This document shows, piece by piece, positions 36,201-50,710 of a stretch of 64,000 nt of DNA. Made by a program: the position numbers and the translations under genes. Position 1 is the stretch's first letter. Every line of letters begins with the position of its first letter. The notes under the pieces are model-generated. The model searched no databases and was not told where the DNA came from. It was given only the letters and a program-made list of their open reading frames with translations. The stretch comes from Loripinus fragilis (lineage: Eukaryota > Mollusca > Bivalvia > Lucinida > Lucinidae), in NCBI GenBank assembly GCA_964019695.1, contig OZ026531.1, forward strand, positions 8,503,701 through 8,567,700, in the 5' to 3' direction.

Positions 36201-38442
36201 TTGCAATAGGTTCCGGGGCTTTTCGCGAAGGTCGCGTTTTCTCAAACTTTGAGGGCATTAGTGGGTGGGGTGTGAAAACCTCCGAATGCATGGTTCTCAG
36301 CTCCTGCTGTGGGCAGCAAGCCAATTTTTTTTCCAAAATGTTGACCTATAAAAGAGCTTACTCGGGTGTGAAAATTATCATTGTGCGCGCGCGCCCCGGA
36401 CCGCAATTATGATATTTCCTGTTTTCCCATAGGGCCCAAGGCAAATGGGGATAGCGGTTGTACGCGCTTTCTAAGGCTCTGATCGCTTTTAGATTTTGCA
36501 CGCGGATAGGGCCAACAGAGGCGCAGGTATTGCCATGCGCACCCGCCCGCAACAATGTTTCGATACCGAGTTATCGGGGTGTGGAAGTCCGCCGCCCCGA
36601 AGCTTTACGCGCTTCCGTCTCGCGAACTACTATTTTCATCATGCCCACACGGGCATCAGTTTGTAGTACCGGAGGCCGTCTACAAATGGTGAAAATTTCA
36701 AAGCGTTCCGTCGGGAAATTAAAAAGTTATGAGCATTAGAAGATCTTCCCATTGGGCCCCATTAGGCCACAGTAGCCGATCCGGCCTAAAACTTGCGCGG
36801 GTCACTTTCACGGACGGGCTCGAAACTGGTGCCAGAAGTTAGCCCCCGACCAGAGCTTCATTGTGAGGCATTGCGTAAAATTTTCCGTCCCCCGAGTGCC
36901 GAGCAATAGCCCCTGAAAGGGCTTTCGGCACAATTTTCACGCCCTTATTTGAGCCACTTGTAGCCGAAGGAATTTTGCGCAAATGACTGAGAGGTGCTCC
37001 TGGGCACTGCTCATCACTTTGCAATAGGTTCCGGGGCTTTTCGCGAAGGTCGCGTTTTCTCAAACTTTGAGGGCATTAGTGGGTGGGGTGTGAAAACCTC
37101 CGAATGCATGGTTCTCAGCTCCTGCTGTGGGCAGCAAGCCAATTTTTTTTCCAAAATGTTGACCTATAAAAGAGCTTACTCGGGTGTGAAAATTATCATT
37201 GTGCGCGCGCGCCCCGGACCGCAATTATGATATTTCCTGTTTTCCCATAGGGCCCAAGGCAAATGGGGATAGCGGTTGTACGCGCTTTCTAAGGCTCTGA
37301 TCGCTTTTAGATTTTGCACGCGGATAGGGCCAACAGAGGCGCAGGTATTGCCATGCGCACCCGCCCGCAACAATGTTTCGATACCGAGTTATCGGGGTGT
37401 GGAAGTCCGCCGCCCCGAAGCTTTACGCGCTTCCGTCTCGCGAACTACTATTTTCATCATGCCCACATGGGCATCAGTTTGTAGTACCGGAGGCCGTCTA
37501 CAAATGGTGAAAATTTCAAAGCGTTCCGTCGGGAAATTAAAAAGTTATGAGCATTAGAAGATCTTCCCATTAGGCCCCATTAGGCCACAGTAGCCGATCC
37601 GGCCTAAAACTTGCGCGGGTCACTTTCACGGACGGGCTCGAAACTGGTGCCAGAAGTTAGCCCCCGACCAGAGCTTCATTGTGAGGCATTGCGTAAAATT
37701 TTCCGTCCCCCGAGTGCCGAGCAATAGCCCCTGAAAGGGCTTTCGGCACAATTTTCACGCCCTTATTTGAGCCACTTGTAGCCGAAGGAATTTTGCGCAA
37801 ATGACTGAGAGGTGCTCCTGGGCACTGCTCATCACTTTGCAATAGGTTCCGGGGCTTTTCGCGAAGGTCGCGTTTTCTCAAACTTTGAGGGCATTAGTGG
37901 GTGGGGTGTGAAAACCTCCGAATGCATGGTTCTCAGCTCCTGCTGTGGGCAGCAAGCCAATTTTTTTTCCAAAATGTTGACCTATAAAAGAGCTTACTCG
38001 GGTGTGAAAATTATCATTGTGCGCGCGCGCCCCGGACCGCAATTATGATATTTCCTGTTTTCCCATAGGGCCCAAGGCAAATGGGGATAGCGGTTGTACG
38101 CGCTTTCTAAGGCTCTGATCGCTTTTAGATTTTGCACGCGGATAGGGCCAACAGAGGCGCAGGTATTGCCATGCGCACCCGCCCGCAACAATGTTTCGAT
38201 ACCGAGTTATCGGGGTGTGGAAGTCCGCCGCCCCGAAGCTTTACGCGCTTCCGTCTCGCGAACTACTATTTTCATCATGCCCACACGGGCATCAGTTTGT
38301 AGTACCGGAGGCCGTCTACAAATGGTGAAAATTTCAAAGCGTTCCGTCGGGAAATTAAAAAGTTATGAGCATTAGAAGATCTTCCCATTAGGCCCCATTA
38401 GGCCACAGTAGCCGATCCGGCCTAAAACTTGCGCGGGTCACT
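30266..38442. repeat. Zone of 3- and 4-unit variant recurrence
   Basis: Shortened T7 runs lie in the units at 30266, 32719 and 35172, exactly three units apart each time. T to A at 30907 recurs at 33360 and 34178. C to T at 30926 recurs at 34197 and 37468. The units at 30266 and 33536 share both of the last two changes, while 32719 shares T7 and T to A only. The mixing of markers fits unequal exchange plus gene conversion rather than one clean multi-unit repeat. Confidence 0.6.
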
Positions 38443-39260
38443 TTCACGGACGGGCTCGAAACTGGTGCCAGAAGTTAGCCCCCGACCAGAGCTTCATTGT
38501 GAGGCATTGCGTAAAATTTTCCGTCCCCCGAGTGCCAAGCAATAGCCCCTGAAAGGGCTTTCGGCACAATTTTCACGCCCTTATTTGAGCCACTTGTAGC
38601 CGAAGGAATTTTGCGCAAATGACTGAGAGGTGCTCCTGGGCACTGCTCATCACTTTGCAATAGGTTCCGGGGCTTTTCGCGAAGGTCGCGTTTTCTCAAA
38701 CTTTGAGGGCATTAGTGGGTGGGGTGTGAAAACCTCCGAATGCATGGTTCTCAGCTCCTGCTGTGGGCAGCAAGCCAATTTTTTTTCCAAAATGTTGACC
38801 TATAAAAGAGCTTACTCGGGTGTGAAAATTATCATTGTGCGCGCGCGCCCCGGACCGCAATTATGATATTTCCTGTTTTCCCATAGGGCCCAAGGCAAAT
38901 GGGGATAGCGGTTGTACGCGCTTTCTAAGGCTCTGATCGCTTTTAGATTTTGCACGCGGATAGGGCCAACAGAGGCGCAGGTATTGCCATGCGCACCCGC
39001 CCGCAACAATGTTTCGATACCGAGTTATCGGGGTGTGGAAGTCCGCCGCCCCGAAGCTTTACGCGCTTCCGTCTCGCGAACTACTATTTTCATCATGCCC
39101 ACACGGGCATCAGTTTGTAGTACCGGAGGCCGTCTACAAATGGTGAAAATTTCAAAGCGTTCCGTCGGGAAATTAAAAAGTTATGAGCATTAGAAGATCT
39201 TCCCATTAGGCCCCATTAGGCCACAGTAGCCCATCCGGCCTAAAACTTGCGCGGGTCACT

Positions 39261-40076
39261 TTCACGGACGGGCTCGAAACTGGTGCCAGAAGTTAGCCCC
39301 CGACCAGAGCTTCATTGTGAGGCATTGCGTAAAATTTTCCGTCCCCCGAGTGCCGAGCAATAGCCCCTGAAAGGGCTTTCGGCACAATTTTCACGCCCTT
39401 ATTTGAGCCACTTGTAGCCGAAGGAATTTTGCGCAAATGACTGAGAGGTGCTCCTGGGCACTGCTCATCACTTTGCAATAGGTTCCGGGGCTTTTCGCGA
39501 AGGTCGCGTTTTCTCAAACTTTGAGGGCATTAGTGGGTGGGGTGTGAAAACCTCCGAATGCATGGTTCTCAGCTCCTGCTGTGGGCAGCAAGCCAATTTT
39601 TTTTCCAAAATGTTGACCTATAAAAGAGCTTACTCGGGTGTGAAATTATCATTGTGCGCGCGCGCCCGGACCGCAATTATGATATTTCCTGTTTTCCCAT
39701 AGGGCCCAAGGCAAATGGGGATAGCGGTTGTACGCGCTTTCTAAGGCTCTGATCGCTTTTAGATTTTGCACGCGGATAGGGCCAACAGAGGCGCAGGTAT
39801 TGCCATGCGCACCCGCCCGCAACAATGTTTCGATACCGAGTTATCGGGGTGTGGAAGTCCGCCGCCCCGAAGCTTTACGCGCTTCCGTCTCGCGAACTAC
39901 TATTTTCATCATGCCCACACGGGCATCAGTTTGTAGTACGGGAGGCCGTCTACAAATGGTGAAAATTTCAAAGCGTTCCGTCGGGAAATTAAAAAGTTAT
40001 GAGCATTAGAAGATCTTCCCATTAGGCCCCATTAGGCCACAGTAGCCGATCCGGCCTAAAACTTGCGCGGGTCACT
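39261..40076. repeat. 816-bp unit with two deletions
   Basis: This is the shortest unit. One A is missing at 39643-39645 and one C at 39665-39667, 20 bp apart and flanking the GC alternating tract. There is also a C to G at 39940. Two losses so close together may mark one repair event or a locally poor consensus sequence. Confidence 0.85.
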
Positions 40077-43000
40077 TTCACGGACGGGCTCGAAACTGGT
40101 GCCAGAAGTTAGCCCCCGACCAGAGCTTCATTGTGAGGCATTGCGTAAAATTTTCCGTCCCCCGAGTGCCGAGCAATAGCCCCTGAAAGGGCTTTCGGCA
40201 CAATTTTCACGCCCTTATTTGAGCCACTTGTAGCCGAAGGAATTTTGCGCAAATGACTGAGAGGTGCTCCTGGGCACTGCTCATCACTTTGCAATAGGTT
40301 CCGGGGCTTTTCGCGAAGGTCGCGTTTTCTCAAACTTTGAGGGCATTAGTGGGTGGGGTGTGAAAACCTCCGAATGCATGGTTCTCAGCTCCTGCTGTGG
40401 GCAGCAAGCCAATTTTTTTTCCAAAATGTTGACCTATAAAAGAGCTTACTCGGGTGTGAAAATTATCATTGTGCGCGCGCGCCCCGGACCGCAATTATGA
40501 TATTTCCTGTTTTCCCATAGGGCCCAAGGCAAATGGGGATAGCGGTTGTACGCGCTTTCTAAGGCTCTGATCGCTTTTAGATTTTGCACGCGGATAGGGC
40601 CAACAGAGGCGCAGGTATTGCCATGCGCACCCGCCCGCAACAATGTTTCGATACCGAGTTATCGGGGTGTGGAAGTCCGCCGCCCCGAAGCTTTACGCGC
40701 TTCCGTCTCGCGAACTACTATTTTCATCATGCCCACACGGGCATCAGTTTGTAGTACCGGAGGCCGTCTACAAATGGTGAAAATTTCAAAGCGTTCCGTC
40801 GGGAAATTAAAAAGTTATGAGCATTAGAAGATCTTCCCATTAGGCCCCATTAGGCCACAGTAGCCGATCCGGCCTAAAACTTGCGCGGGTCACTTTCACG
40901 GACGGGCTCGAAACTGGTGCCAGAAGTTAGCCCCCGACCAGAGCTTCATTGTGAGGCATTGCGTAAAATTTTCCGTCCCCCGAGTGCCGAGCAATAGCCC
41001 CTGAAAGGGCTTTCCGCACAATTTTCACGCCCTTATTTGAGCCACTTGTAGCCGAAGGAATTTTGCGCAAATGACTGAGAGGTGCTCCTGGGCACTGCTC
41101 ATTACTTTGCAATAGGTTCCGGGGCTTTTCGCGAAGGTCGCGTTTTCTCAAACTTTGAGGGCATTAGTGGGTGGGGTGTGAAAACCTCCGAATGCATGGT
41201 TCTCAGCTCCTGCTGTGGGCAGCAAGCCAATTTTTTTTCCAAAATGTTGACCTATAAAAGAGCTTACTCGGGTGTGAAAATTATCATTGTGCGCGCGCGC
41301 CCCGGACCGCAATTATGATATTTCCTGTTTTCCCATAGGGCCCAAGGCAAATGGGGATAGCGGTTGTACGCGCTTTCTAAGGCTCTGATCGCTTTTAGAT
41401 TTTGCACGCGGATAGGGCCAACAGAGGCGCAGGTATTGCCATGCGCACCCGCCCGCAACAATGTTTCGATACCGAGTTATCGGGGTGTGGAAGTCCGCCG
41501 CCCCGAAGCTTTACGCGCTTCCGTCTCGCGAACTACTATTTTCATCATGCCCACACGGGCATCAGTTTGTAGTACCGGAGGCCGTCTACAAATGGTGAAA
41601 ATTTCAAAGCGTTCCGTCGGGAAATTAAAAAGTTATGAGCATTAGAAGATCTTCCCATTAGGCCCCATTAGGCCACAGTAGCCGATCCGGCCTAAAACTT
41701 GCGCGGGTCACTTTCACGGACGGGCTCGAAACTGGTGCCAGAAGTTAGCCCCCGACCAGAGCTTCATTGTGAGGCATTGCGTAAAATTTTCCGTCCCCCG
41801 AGTGCCGAGCAATAGCCCCTGAAAGGGCTTTCGGCACAATTTTCACGCCCTTATTTGAGCCACTTGTAGCCGAAGGAATTTTGCGCAAATGACTGAGAGG
41901 TGCTCCTGGGCACTGCTCATCACTTTGCAATAGGTTCCGGGGCTTTTCGCGAAGGTCGCGTTTTCTCAAACTTTGAGGGCATTAGTGGGTGGGGTGTGAA
42001 AACCTCCGAATGCATGGTTCTCAGCTCCTGCTGTGGGCAGCAAGCCAATTTTTTTTCCAAAATGTTGACCTATAAAAGAGCTTACTCGGGTGTGAAAATT
42101 ATCATTGTGCGCGCGCGCCCCAGACCGCAATTATGATATTTCCTGTTTTCCCATAGGGCCCAAGGCAAATGGGGATAGCGGTTGTACGCGCTTTCTAAGG
42201 CTCTGATCGCTTTTAGATTTTGCACGCGGATAGGGCCAACAGAGGCGCAGGTATTGCCATGCGCACCCGCCCGCAACAATGTTTCGATACCGAGTTATCA
42301 GGGTGTGGAAGTCCGCCGCCCCGAAGCTTTACGCGCTTCCGTCTCGCGAACTACTATTTTCATCATGCCCACACGGGCATCAGTTTGTAGTACCGGAGGC
42401 CGTCTACAAATGGTGAAAATTTCAAAGCGTTCCGTCGGGAAATTAAAAAGTTATGAGCATTAGAAGATCTTCCCATTAGGCCCCATTAGGCCACAGTAGC
42501 CGATCCGGCCTAAAACTTGCGCGGGTCACTTTCACGGACGGGCTCGAAACTGGTGCCAGAAGTTAGCCCCCGACCAGAGCTTCATTGTGAGGCATTGCGT
42601 AAAATTTTCCGTCCCCCGAGTGCCGAGCAATAGCCCCTGAAAGGGCTTTCGGCACAATTTTCACGCCCTTATTTGAGCCACTTGTAGCCGAAGGAATTTT
42701 GCGCAAATGACTGAGAGGTGCTCCTGGGCACTGCTCATCACTTTGCAATAGGTTCCGGGGCTTTTCGCGAAGGTCGCGTTTTCTCAAACTTTGAGGGCAT
42801 TAGTGGGTGGGGTGTGAAAACCTCCGAATGCATGGTTCTCAGCTCCTGCTGTGGGCAGCAAGCCAATTTTTTTTCCAAAATGTTGACCTATAAAAGAGCT
42901 TACTCGGGTGTGAAAATTATCATTGTGCGCGCGCGCCCCGGACCGCAATTATGATATTTCCTGTTTTCCCATAGGGCCCAAGGCAAATGGGGATAGCGGT

Positions 43001-46000
43001 TGTACGCGCTTTCTAAGGCTCTGATCGCTTTTAGATTTTGCACGCGGATAGGGCCAACAGAGGCGCAGGTATTGCCATGCGCACCCGCCCGCAACAATGT
43101 TTCGATACCGAGTTATCGGGGTGTGGAAGTCCGCCGCCCCGAAGCTTTACGCGCTTCCGTCTCGCGAACTACTATTTTCATCATGCCCACACAGGCATCA
43201 GTTTGTAGTACCGGAGGCCGTCTACAAATGGTGAAAATTTCAAAGCGTTCCGTCGGGAAATTAAAAAGTTATGAGCATTAGAAGATCTTCCCATTAGGCC
43301 CCATTAGGCCACAGTAGCCGATCCGGCCTAAAACTTGCGCGGGTCACTTTCACGGACGGGCTCGAAACTGGTGCCAGAAGTTAGCCCCCGACCAGAGCTT
43401 CATTGTGAGGCATTGCGTAAAATTTTCCGTCCCCCGAGTGCCGAGCAATAGCCCCTGAAAGGGCTTTCGGCACAATTTTCACGCCCTTATTTGAGCCACT
43501 TGTAGCCGAAGGAATTTTGCGCAAATGACTGAGAGGTGCTCCTGGGCACTGCTCATCACTTTGCAATAGGTTCCGGGGCTTTTCGCGAAGGTCGCGTTTT
43601 CTCAAACTTTGAGGGCATTAGTGGGTGGGGTGTGAAAACCTTCGAATGCATGGTTCTCAGCTCCTGCTGTGGGCAGCAAGCCAATTTTTTTTCCAAAATG
43701 TTGACCTATAAAAGAGCTTACTCGGGTGTGAAAATTATCATTGTGCGCGCGCGCCCCGGACCGCAATTATGATATTTCCTGTTTTCCCATAGGGCCCAAG
43801 GCAAATGGGGATAGCGGTTGTACGCGTTTTCTAAGGCTCTGATCGCTTTTAGATTTTGCACGCGGATAGGGCCAACAGAGGCGCAGGTATTGCCATGCGC
43901 ACCCGCCCGCAACAATGTTTCGATACCGAGTTATCAGGGTGTGGAAGTCCGCCGCCCCGAAGCTTTACGCGCTTCCGTCTCGCGAACTACTATTTTCATC
44001 ATGCCCACACGGGCATCAGTTTGTAGTACCGGAGGCCGTCTACAAATGGTGAAAATTTCAAAGCGTTCCGTCGGGAAATTAAAAAGTTATGAGCATTAGA
44101 AGATCTTCCCATTAGGCCCCATTAGGCCACAGTAGCCGATCCGGCCTAAAACTTGCGCGGGTCACTTTCACGGACGGGCTCGAAACTGGTGCCAGAAGTT
44201 AGCCCCCGACCAGAGCTTCATTGTGAGGCATTGCGTAAAATTTTCCGTCCCCCGAGTGCCGAGCAATAGCCCCTGAAAGGGCTTTCGGCACAATTTTCAC
44301 GCCCTTATTTGAGCCACTTGTAGCCGAAGGAATTTTGCGCAAATGACTGAGAGGTGCTCCTGGGCACTGCTCATCACTTTGCAATAGGTTCCGGGGCTTT
44401 TCGCGAAGGTCGCGTTTTCTCAAACTTTGAGGGCATTAGTGGGTGGGGTGTGAAAACCTCCGAATGCATGGTTCTCAGCTCCTGCTGTGGGCAGCAAGCC
44501 AATTTTTTTTCCAAAATGTTGACCTATAAAAGAGCTTACTCGGGTGTGAAAATTATCATTGTGCGCGCGCGCCCCGGACCGCAATTATGATATTTCCTGT
44601 TTTCCCATAGGGCCCAAGGCAAATGGGGATAGCGGTTGTACGCGCTTTCTAAGGCTCTGATCGCTTTTAGATTTTGCACGCGGATAGGGCCAACAGAGGC
44701 GCAGGTATTGCCATGCGCACCCGCCCGCAACAATGTTTCGATACCGAGTTATCGGGGTGTGGAAGTCCGCCGCCCCGAAGCTTTACGCGCTTCCGTCTCG
44801 CGAACTACTATTTTCATCATGCCCACACGGGCATCAGTTTGTAGTACCGGAGGCCGTCTACAAATGGTGAAAATTTCAAAGCGTTCCGTCGGGAAATTAA
44901 AAAGTTATGAGCATTAGAAGATCTTCCCATTAGGCCCCATTAGGCCACAGTAGCCGATCCGGCCTAAAACTTGCGCGGGTCACTTTCACGGACGGGCTCG
45001 AAACTGGTGCCAGAAGTTAGCCCCCGACCAGAGCTTCATTGTGAGGCATTGCGTAAAATTTTCCGTCCCCCGAGTGCCGAGCAATAGCCCCTGAAAGGGC
45101 TTTCGGCACAATTTTCACGCCCTTATTTGAGCCACTTGTAGCCGAAGGAATTTTGCGCAAATGACTGAGAGGTGCTCCTGGGCACTGCTCATCACTTTGC
45201 AATAGGTTCCGGGGCTTTTCGCGAAGGTCGCGTTTTCTCAAACTTTGAGGGCATTAGTGGGTGGGGTGTGAAAACCTCCGAATGCATGGTTCTCAGCTCC
45301 TGCTGTGGGCAGCAAGCCAATTTTTTTTCCAAAATGTTGACCTATAAAAGAGCTTACTCGGGTGTGAAAATTATCATTGTGCGCGCGCGCCCCGGACCGC
45401 AATTATGATATTTCCTGTTTTCCCATAGGGCCCAAGGCAAATGGGGATAGCGGTTGTACGCGCTTTCTAAGGCTCTGATCGCTTTTAGATTTTGCACGCG
45501 GATAGGGCCAACAGAGGCGCAGGTATTGCCATGCGCACCCGCCCGCAACAATGTTTCGATACCGAGTTATCGGGGTGTGGAAGTCCGCCGCCCCGAAGCT
45601 TTACGCGCTTCCGTCTCGCGAACTACTATTTTCATCATGCCCACACGGGCATCAGTTTGTAGTACCGGAGGCCGTCTACAAATGGTGAAAATTTCAAAGC
45701 GTTCCGTCGGGAAATTAAAAAGTTATGAGCATTAGAAGATCTTCCCATTAGGCCCCATTAGGCCACAGTAGCCGATCAGGCCTAAAACTTGCGCGGGTCA
45801 CTTTCACGGACGGGCTCGAAACTGGTGCCAGAAGTTAGCCCCCGACCAGAGCTTCATTGTGAGGCATTGCGTAAAATTTTCCGTCCCCCGAGTGCCGAGC
45901 AATAGCCCCTGAAAGGGCTTTCGGCACAATTTTCACGCCCTTATTTGAGCCACTTGTAGCCGAAGGAATTTTGCGCAAATGACTGAGAGGTGCTCCTGGG

Positions 46001-49000
46001 CACTGCTCATCACTTTGCAATAGGTTCCGGGGCTTTTCGCGAAGGTTGCGTTTTCTCAAACTTTGAGGGCATTAGTGGGTGGGGTGTGAAAACCTCCGAA
46101 TGCATGGTTCTCAGCTCCTGCTGTGGGCAGCAAGCCAATTTTTTTTCCAAAATGTTGACCTATAAAAGAGCTTACTCGGGTGTGAAAATTATCATTGTGC
46201 GCGCGCGCCCCGGACCGCAATTATGATATTTCCTGTTTTCCCATAGGGCCCAAGGCAAATGGGGATAGCGGTTGTACGCGCTTTCTAAGGCTCTGATCGC
46301 TTTTAGATTTTGCACGCGGATAGGGCCAACAGAGGCGCAGGTATTGCCATGCGCACCCGCCCGCAACAATGTTTCGATACCGAGTTATCGGGGTGTGGAA
46401 GTCCGCCGCCCCGAAGCTTTACGCGCTTCCGTCTCGCGAACTACTATTTTCATCATGCCCACACGGGCATCAGTTTGTAGTACCGGAGGCCGTCTACAAA
46501 TGGTGAAAATTTCAAAGCGTTCCGTCGGGAAATTAAAAAGTTATGAGCATTAGAAGATCTTCCCATTAGGCCCCATTAGGCCACAGTAGCCGATCCGGCC
46601 TAAAACTTGCGCGGGTCACTTTCACGGACGGGCTCGAAACTGGTGCCAGAAGTTAGCCCCCGACCAGAGCTTCATTGTGAGGCATTGCGTAAAATTTTCC
46701 GTCCCCCGAGTGCCGAGCAATAGCCCCTGAAAGGGCTTTCGGCACAATTTTCACGCCCTTATTTGAGCCACTTTTAGCCGAAGGAATTTTGCGCAAATGA
46801 CTGAGAGGTGCTCCTGGGCACTGCTCATCACTTTGCAATAGGTTCCGGGGCTTTTCGCGAAGGTCGCGTTTTCTCAAACTTTGAGGGCATTAGTGGGTGG
46901 GGTGTGAAAACCTCCGAATGCATGGTTCTCAGCTCCTGCTGTGGGCAGCAAGCCAATTTTTTTTCCAAAATGTTGACCTATAAAAGAGCTTACTCGGGTG
47001 TGAAAATTATCATTGTGCGCGCGCGCCCCGGACCGCAATTATGATATTTCCTGTTTTCCAATAGGGCCCAAGGCAAATGGGGATAGCGGTTGTACGCGCT
47101 TTCTAAGGCTCTGATCGCTTTTAGATTTTGCACGCGGATAGGGCCAACAGAGGCGCAGGTATTGCCATGCGCACCCGCCCGCAACAATGTTTCGATACCG
47201 AGTTATCGGGGTGTGGAAGTCCGCCACCCCGAAGCTTTACGCGCTTCCGTCTCGCGAACTACTATTTTCATCATGCCCACACGGGCATCAGTTTGTAGTA
47301 CCGGAGGCCGTCTACAAATGGTGAAAATTTCAAAGCGTTCCGTCGGGAAATTAAAAAGTTATGAGCATTAGAAGATCTTCCCATTAGGCCCCATTAGGCC
47401 ACAGTAGCCGATCCGGCCTAAAACTTGCGCGGGTCACTTTCACGGACGGGCTCGAAACTGGTGCCAGAAGTTAGCCCCCGACCAGAGCTTCATTGTGAGG
47501 CATTGCGTAAAATTTTCCGTCCCCCGAGTGCCGAGCAATAGCCCCTGAAAGGGCTTTCGGCACAATTTTCACGCCCTTATTTGAGCCACTTGTAGCCGAA
47601 GGAATTTTGCGCAAATGACTGAGAGGTGCTCCTGGGCACTGCTCATCACTTTGCAATAGGTTCCGGGGCTTTTCGCGAAGGTCGCGTTTTCTCAAACTTT
47701 GAGGGCATTAGTGGGTGGGGTGTGAAAACCTCCAAATGCATGGTTCTCAGCTCCTGCTGTGGGCAGCAAGCCAATTTTTTTTCCAAAATGTTGACCTATA
47801 AAAGAGCTTACTCGGGTGTGAAAATTATCATTGTGCGCGCGCGCCCCGGACCGCAATTATGATATTTCCTGTTTTCCCATAGGGCCCAAGGCAAATGGGG
47901 ATAGCGGTTGTACGCGCTTTCTAAGGCTCTGATCGCTTTTAGATTTTGCACGCGGATAGGGCCAACAGAGGCGCAGGTATTGCCATGCGCACCCGCCCGC
48001 AACAATGTTTCGATACCGAGTTATCGGGGTGTGGAAGTCCGCCGCCCCGAAGCTTTACGCGCTTCCGTCTCGCGAACTACTATTTTCATCATGCCCACAC
48101 GGGCATCAGTTTGTAGTACCGGAGGCCGTCTACAAATGGTGAAAATTTCAAAGCGTTCCGTCGGGAAATTAAAAAGTTATGAGCATTAGAAGATCTTCCC
48201 ATTAGGCCCCATTAGGCCACAGTAGCCGATCCGGCCTAAAACTTGCGCGGGTCACTTTCACGGACGGGCTCGAAACTGGTGCCAGAAGTTAGCCCCCGAC
48301 CAGAGCTTCATTGTGAGGCATTGCGTAAAATTTTCCGTCCCCCGAGTGCCGAGCAATAGCCCCTGAAAGGGCTTTCGGCACAATTTTCACGCCCTTATTT
48401 GAGCCACTTGTAGCCGAAGGAATTTTGCGCAAATGACTGAGAGGTGCTCCTGGGCACTGCTCATCACTTTGCAATAGGTTCCGGGGCTTTTCGCGAAGGT
48501 CGCGTTTTCTCAAACTTTGAGGGCATTAGTGGGTGGGGTGTGAAAACCTCCGAATGCATGGTTCTCAGCTCCTGCTGTGGGCAGCAAGCCAATTTTTTTT
48601 CCAAAATGTTGACCTATAAAAGAGCTTACTCGGGTGTGAAAATTATCATTGTGCGCGCGCGCCCCGGACCGCAATTATGATATTTCCTGTTTTCCCATAG
48701 GGCCCAAGGCAAATGGGGATAGCGGTTGTACGCGCTTTCTAAGGCTCTGATCGCTTTTAGATTTTGCACGCGGATAGGGCCAACAGAGGCGCAGGTATTG
48801 CCATGCGCACCCGCCCGCAACAATGTTTCGATACCGAGTTATCGGGGTGTGGAAGTCCGCCGCCCCGAAGCTTTACGCGCTTCCGTCTCGCGAACTACTA
48901 TTTTCATCATGCCCACACGGGCATCAGTTTGTAGTACCGGAGGCCGTCTACAAATGGTGAAAATTTCAAAGCGTTCCGTCGGGAAATTAAAAAGTTATGA

Positions 49001-50710
49001 GCATTAGAAGATCTTCCCATTAGGCCCCATTAGGCCACAGTAGCCGATCCGGCCTAAAACTTGCGCGGGTCACTTTCACGGACGGGCTCGAAACTGGTGC
49101 CAGAAGTTAGCCCCCGACCAGAGCTTCATTGTGAGGCATTGCGTAAAATTTTCCGTCCCCCGAGTGTCGAGCAATAGCCCCTGAAAGGGCTTTCGGCACA
49201 ATTTTCACGCCCTTATTTGAGCCACTTGTAGCCGAAGGAATTTTGCGCAAATGACTGAGAGGTGCTCCTGGGCACTGCTCATCACTTTGCAATAGGTTCC
49301 GGGGCTTTTCGCGAAGGTCGCGTTTTCTCAAACTTTGAGGGCATTAGTGGGTGGGGTGTGAAAACCTCCGAATGCATGGTTCTCAGCTCCTGCTGTGGGC
49401 AGCAAGCCAATTTTTTTTCCAAAATGTTGACCTATAAAAGAGCTTACTCGGGTGTGAAAATTATCATTGTGCGCGCGCACCCCGGACCGCAATTATGATA
49501 TTTCCTGTTTTCCCATAGGGCCCAAGGCAAATGGGGATAGCGGTTGTACGCGCTTTCTAAGGCTCTGATCGCTTTTAGATTTTGCACGCGGATAGGGCCA
49601 ACAGAGGCGCAGGTATTGCCATGCGCACCCGCCCGCAACAATGTTTCGATACCGAGTTATCGGGGTGTTGAAGTCCGCCGCCCCGAAGCTTTACGCGCTT
49701 CCGTCTCGCGAACTACTATTTTCATCATGCCCACACGGGCATCAGTTTGTAGTACCGGAGGCCGTCTACAAATGGTGAAAATTTCAAAGCGTTCCGTCGG
49801 GAAATTAAAAAGTTATGAGCATTAGAAGATCTTCCCATTAGGCCCCATTAGGCCACATTAGCCGATCCGGCCTAAAACTTGCGCGGGTCACTTTCACAGA
49901 CGGGCTCGAAACTGGTGCCAGAAGTTAGCCCCCGACCAGAGCTTCATTGTGAGGCATTGCGTAAAATTTTCCGTCCCCCGAGTGCCGAGCAATAGCCCCT
50001 GAAAGGGCTTTCGGCACAATTTTCACGCCCTTATTTGAGCCACTTGTAGCCGAAGGAATTTTGCGCAAATGACTGAGAGGTGCTCCTGGGCACTGCTCAT
50101 CACTTTGCAATAGGTTCCGGGGCTTTTCGCGAAGGTCGCGTTTTCTCAAACTTTGAGGGCATTAGTGGGTGGGGTGTGAAAACCTCCGAATGCATGGTTC
50201 TCAGCTCCTGCTGTGGGCAGCAAGCCAATTTTTTTTCCAAAATGTTGACCTATAAAAGAGCTTACTCGGGTGTGAAAATTATCATTGTGCGCGCGCGCCC
50301 CAGACCGCAATTATGATATTTCCTGTTTTCCCATAGGGCCCAAGGCAAATGGGGATAGCGGTTGTACGCGCTTTCTAAGGCTCTGATCGCTTTTAGATTT
50401 TGCACGCGGATAGGGCCAACAGAGGCGCAGGTATTGCCATGCGCACCCGCCCGCAACAATGTTTCGATACCGAGTTATCGGGGTGTGGAAGTCCGCCGCC
50501 CCGAAGCTTTACGCGCTTCCGTCTCGCGAACTACTATTTTCATCATGCCCACACGGGCATCAGTTTGTAGTACCGGAGGCCGTCTACAAATGGTGAAAAT
50601 TTCAAAGCGTTCCGTCGGGAAATTAAAAAGTTATGAGCATTAGAAGATCTTCCCATTAGGCCCCATTAGGCCACAGTAGCCGATCCGGCCTAAAACTTGC
50701 GCGGGTCACT

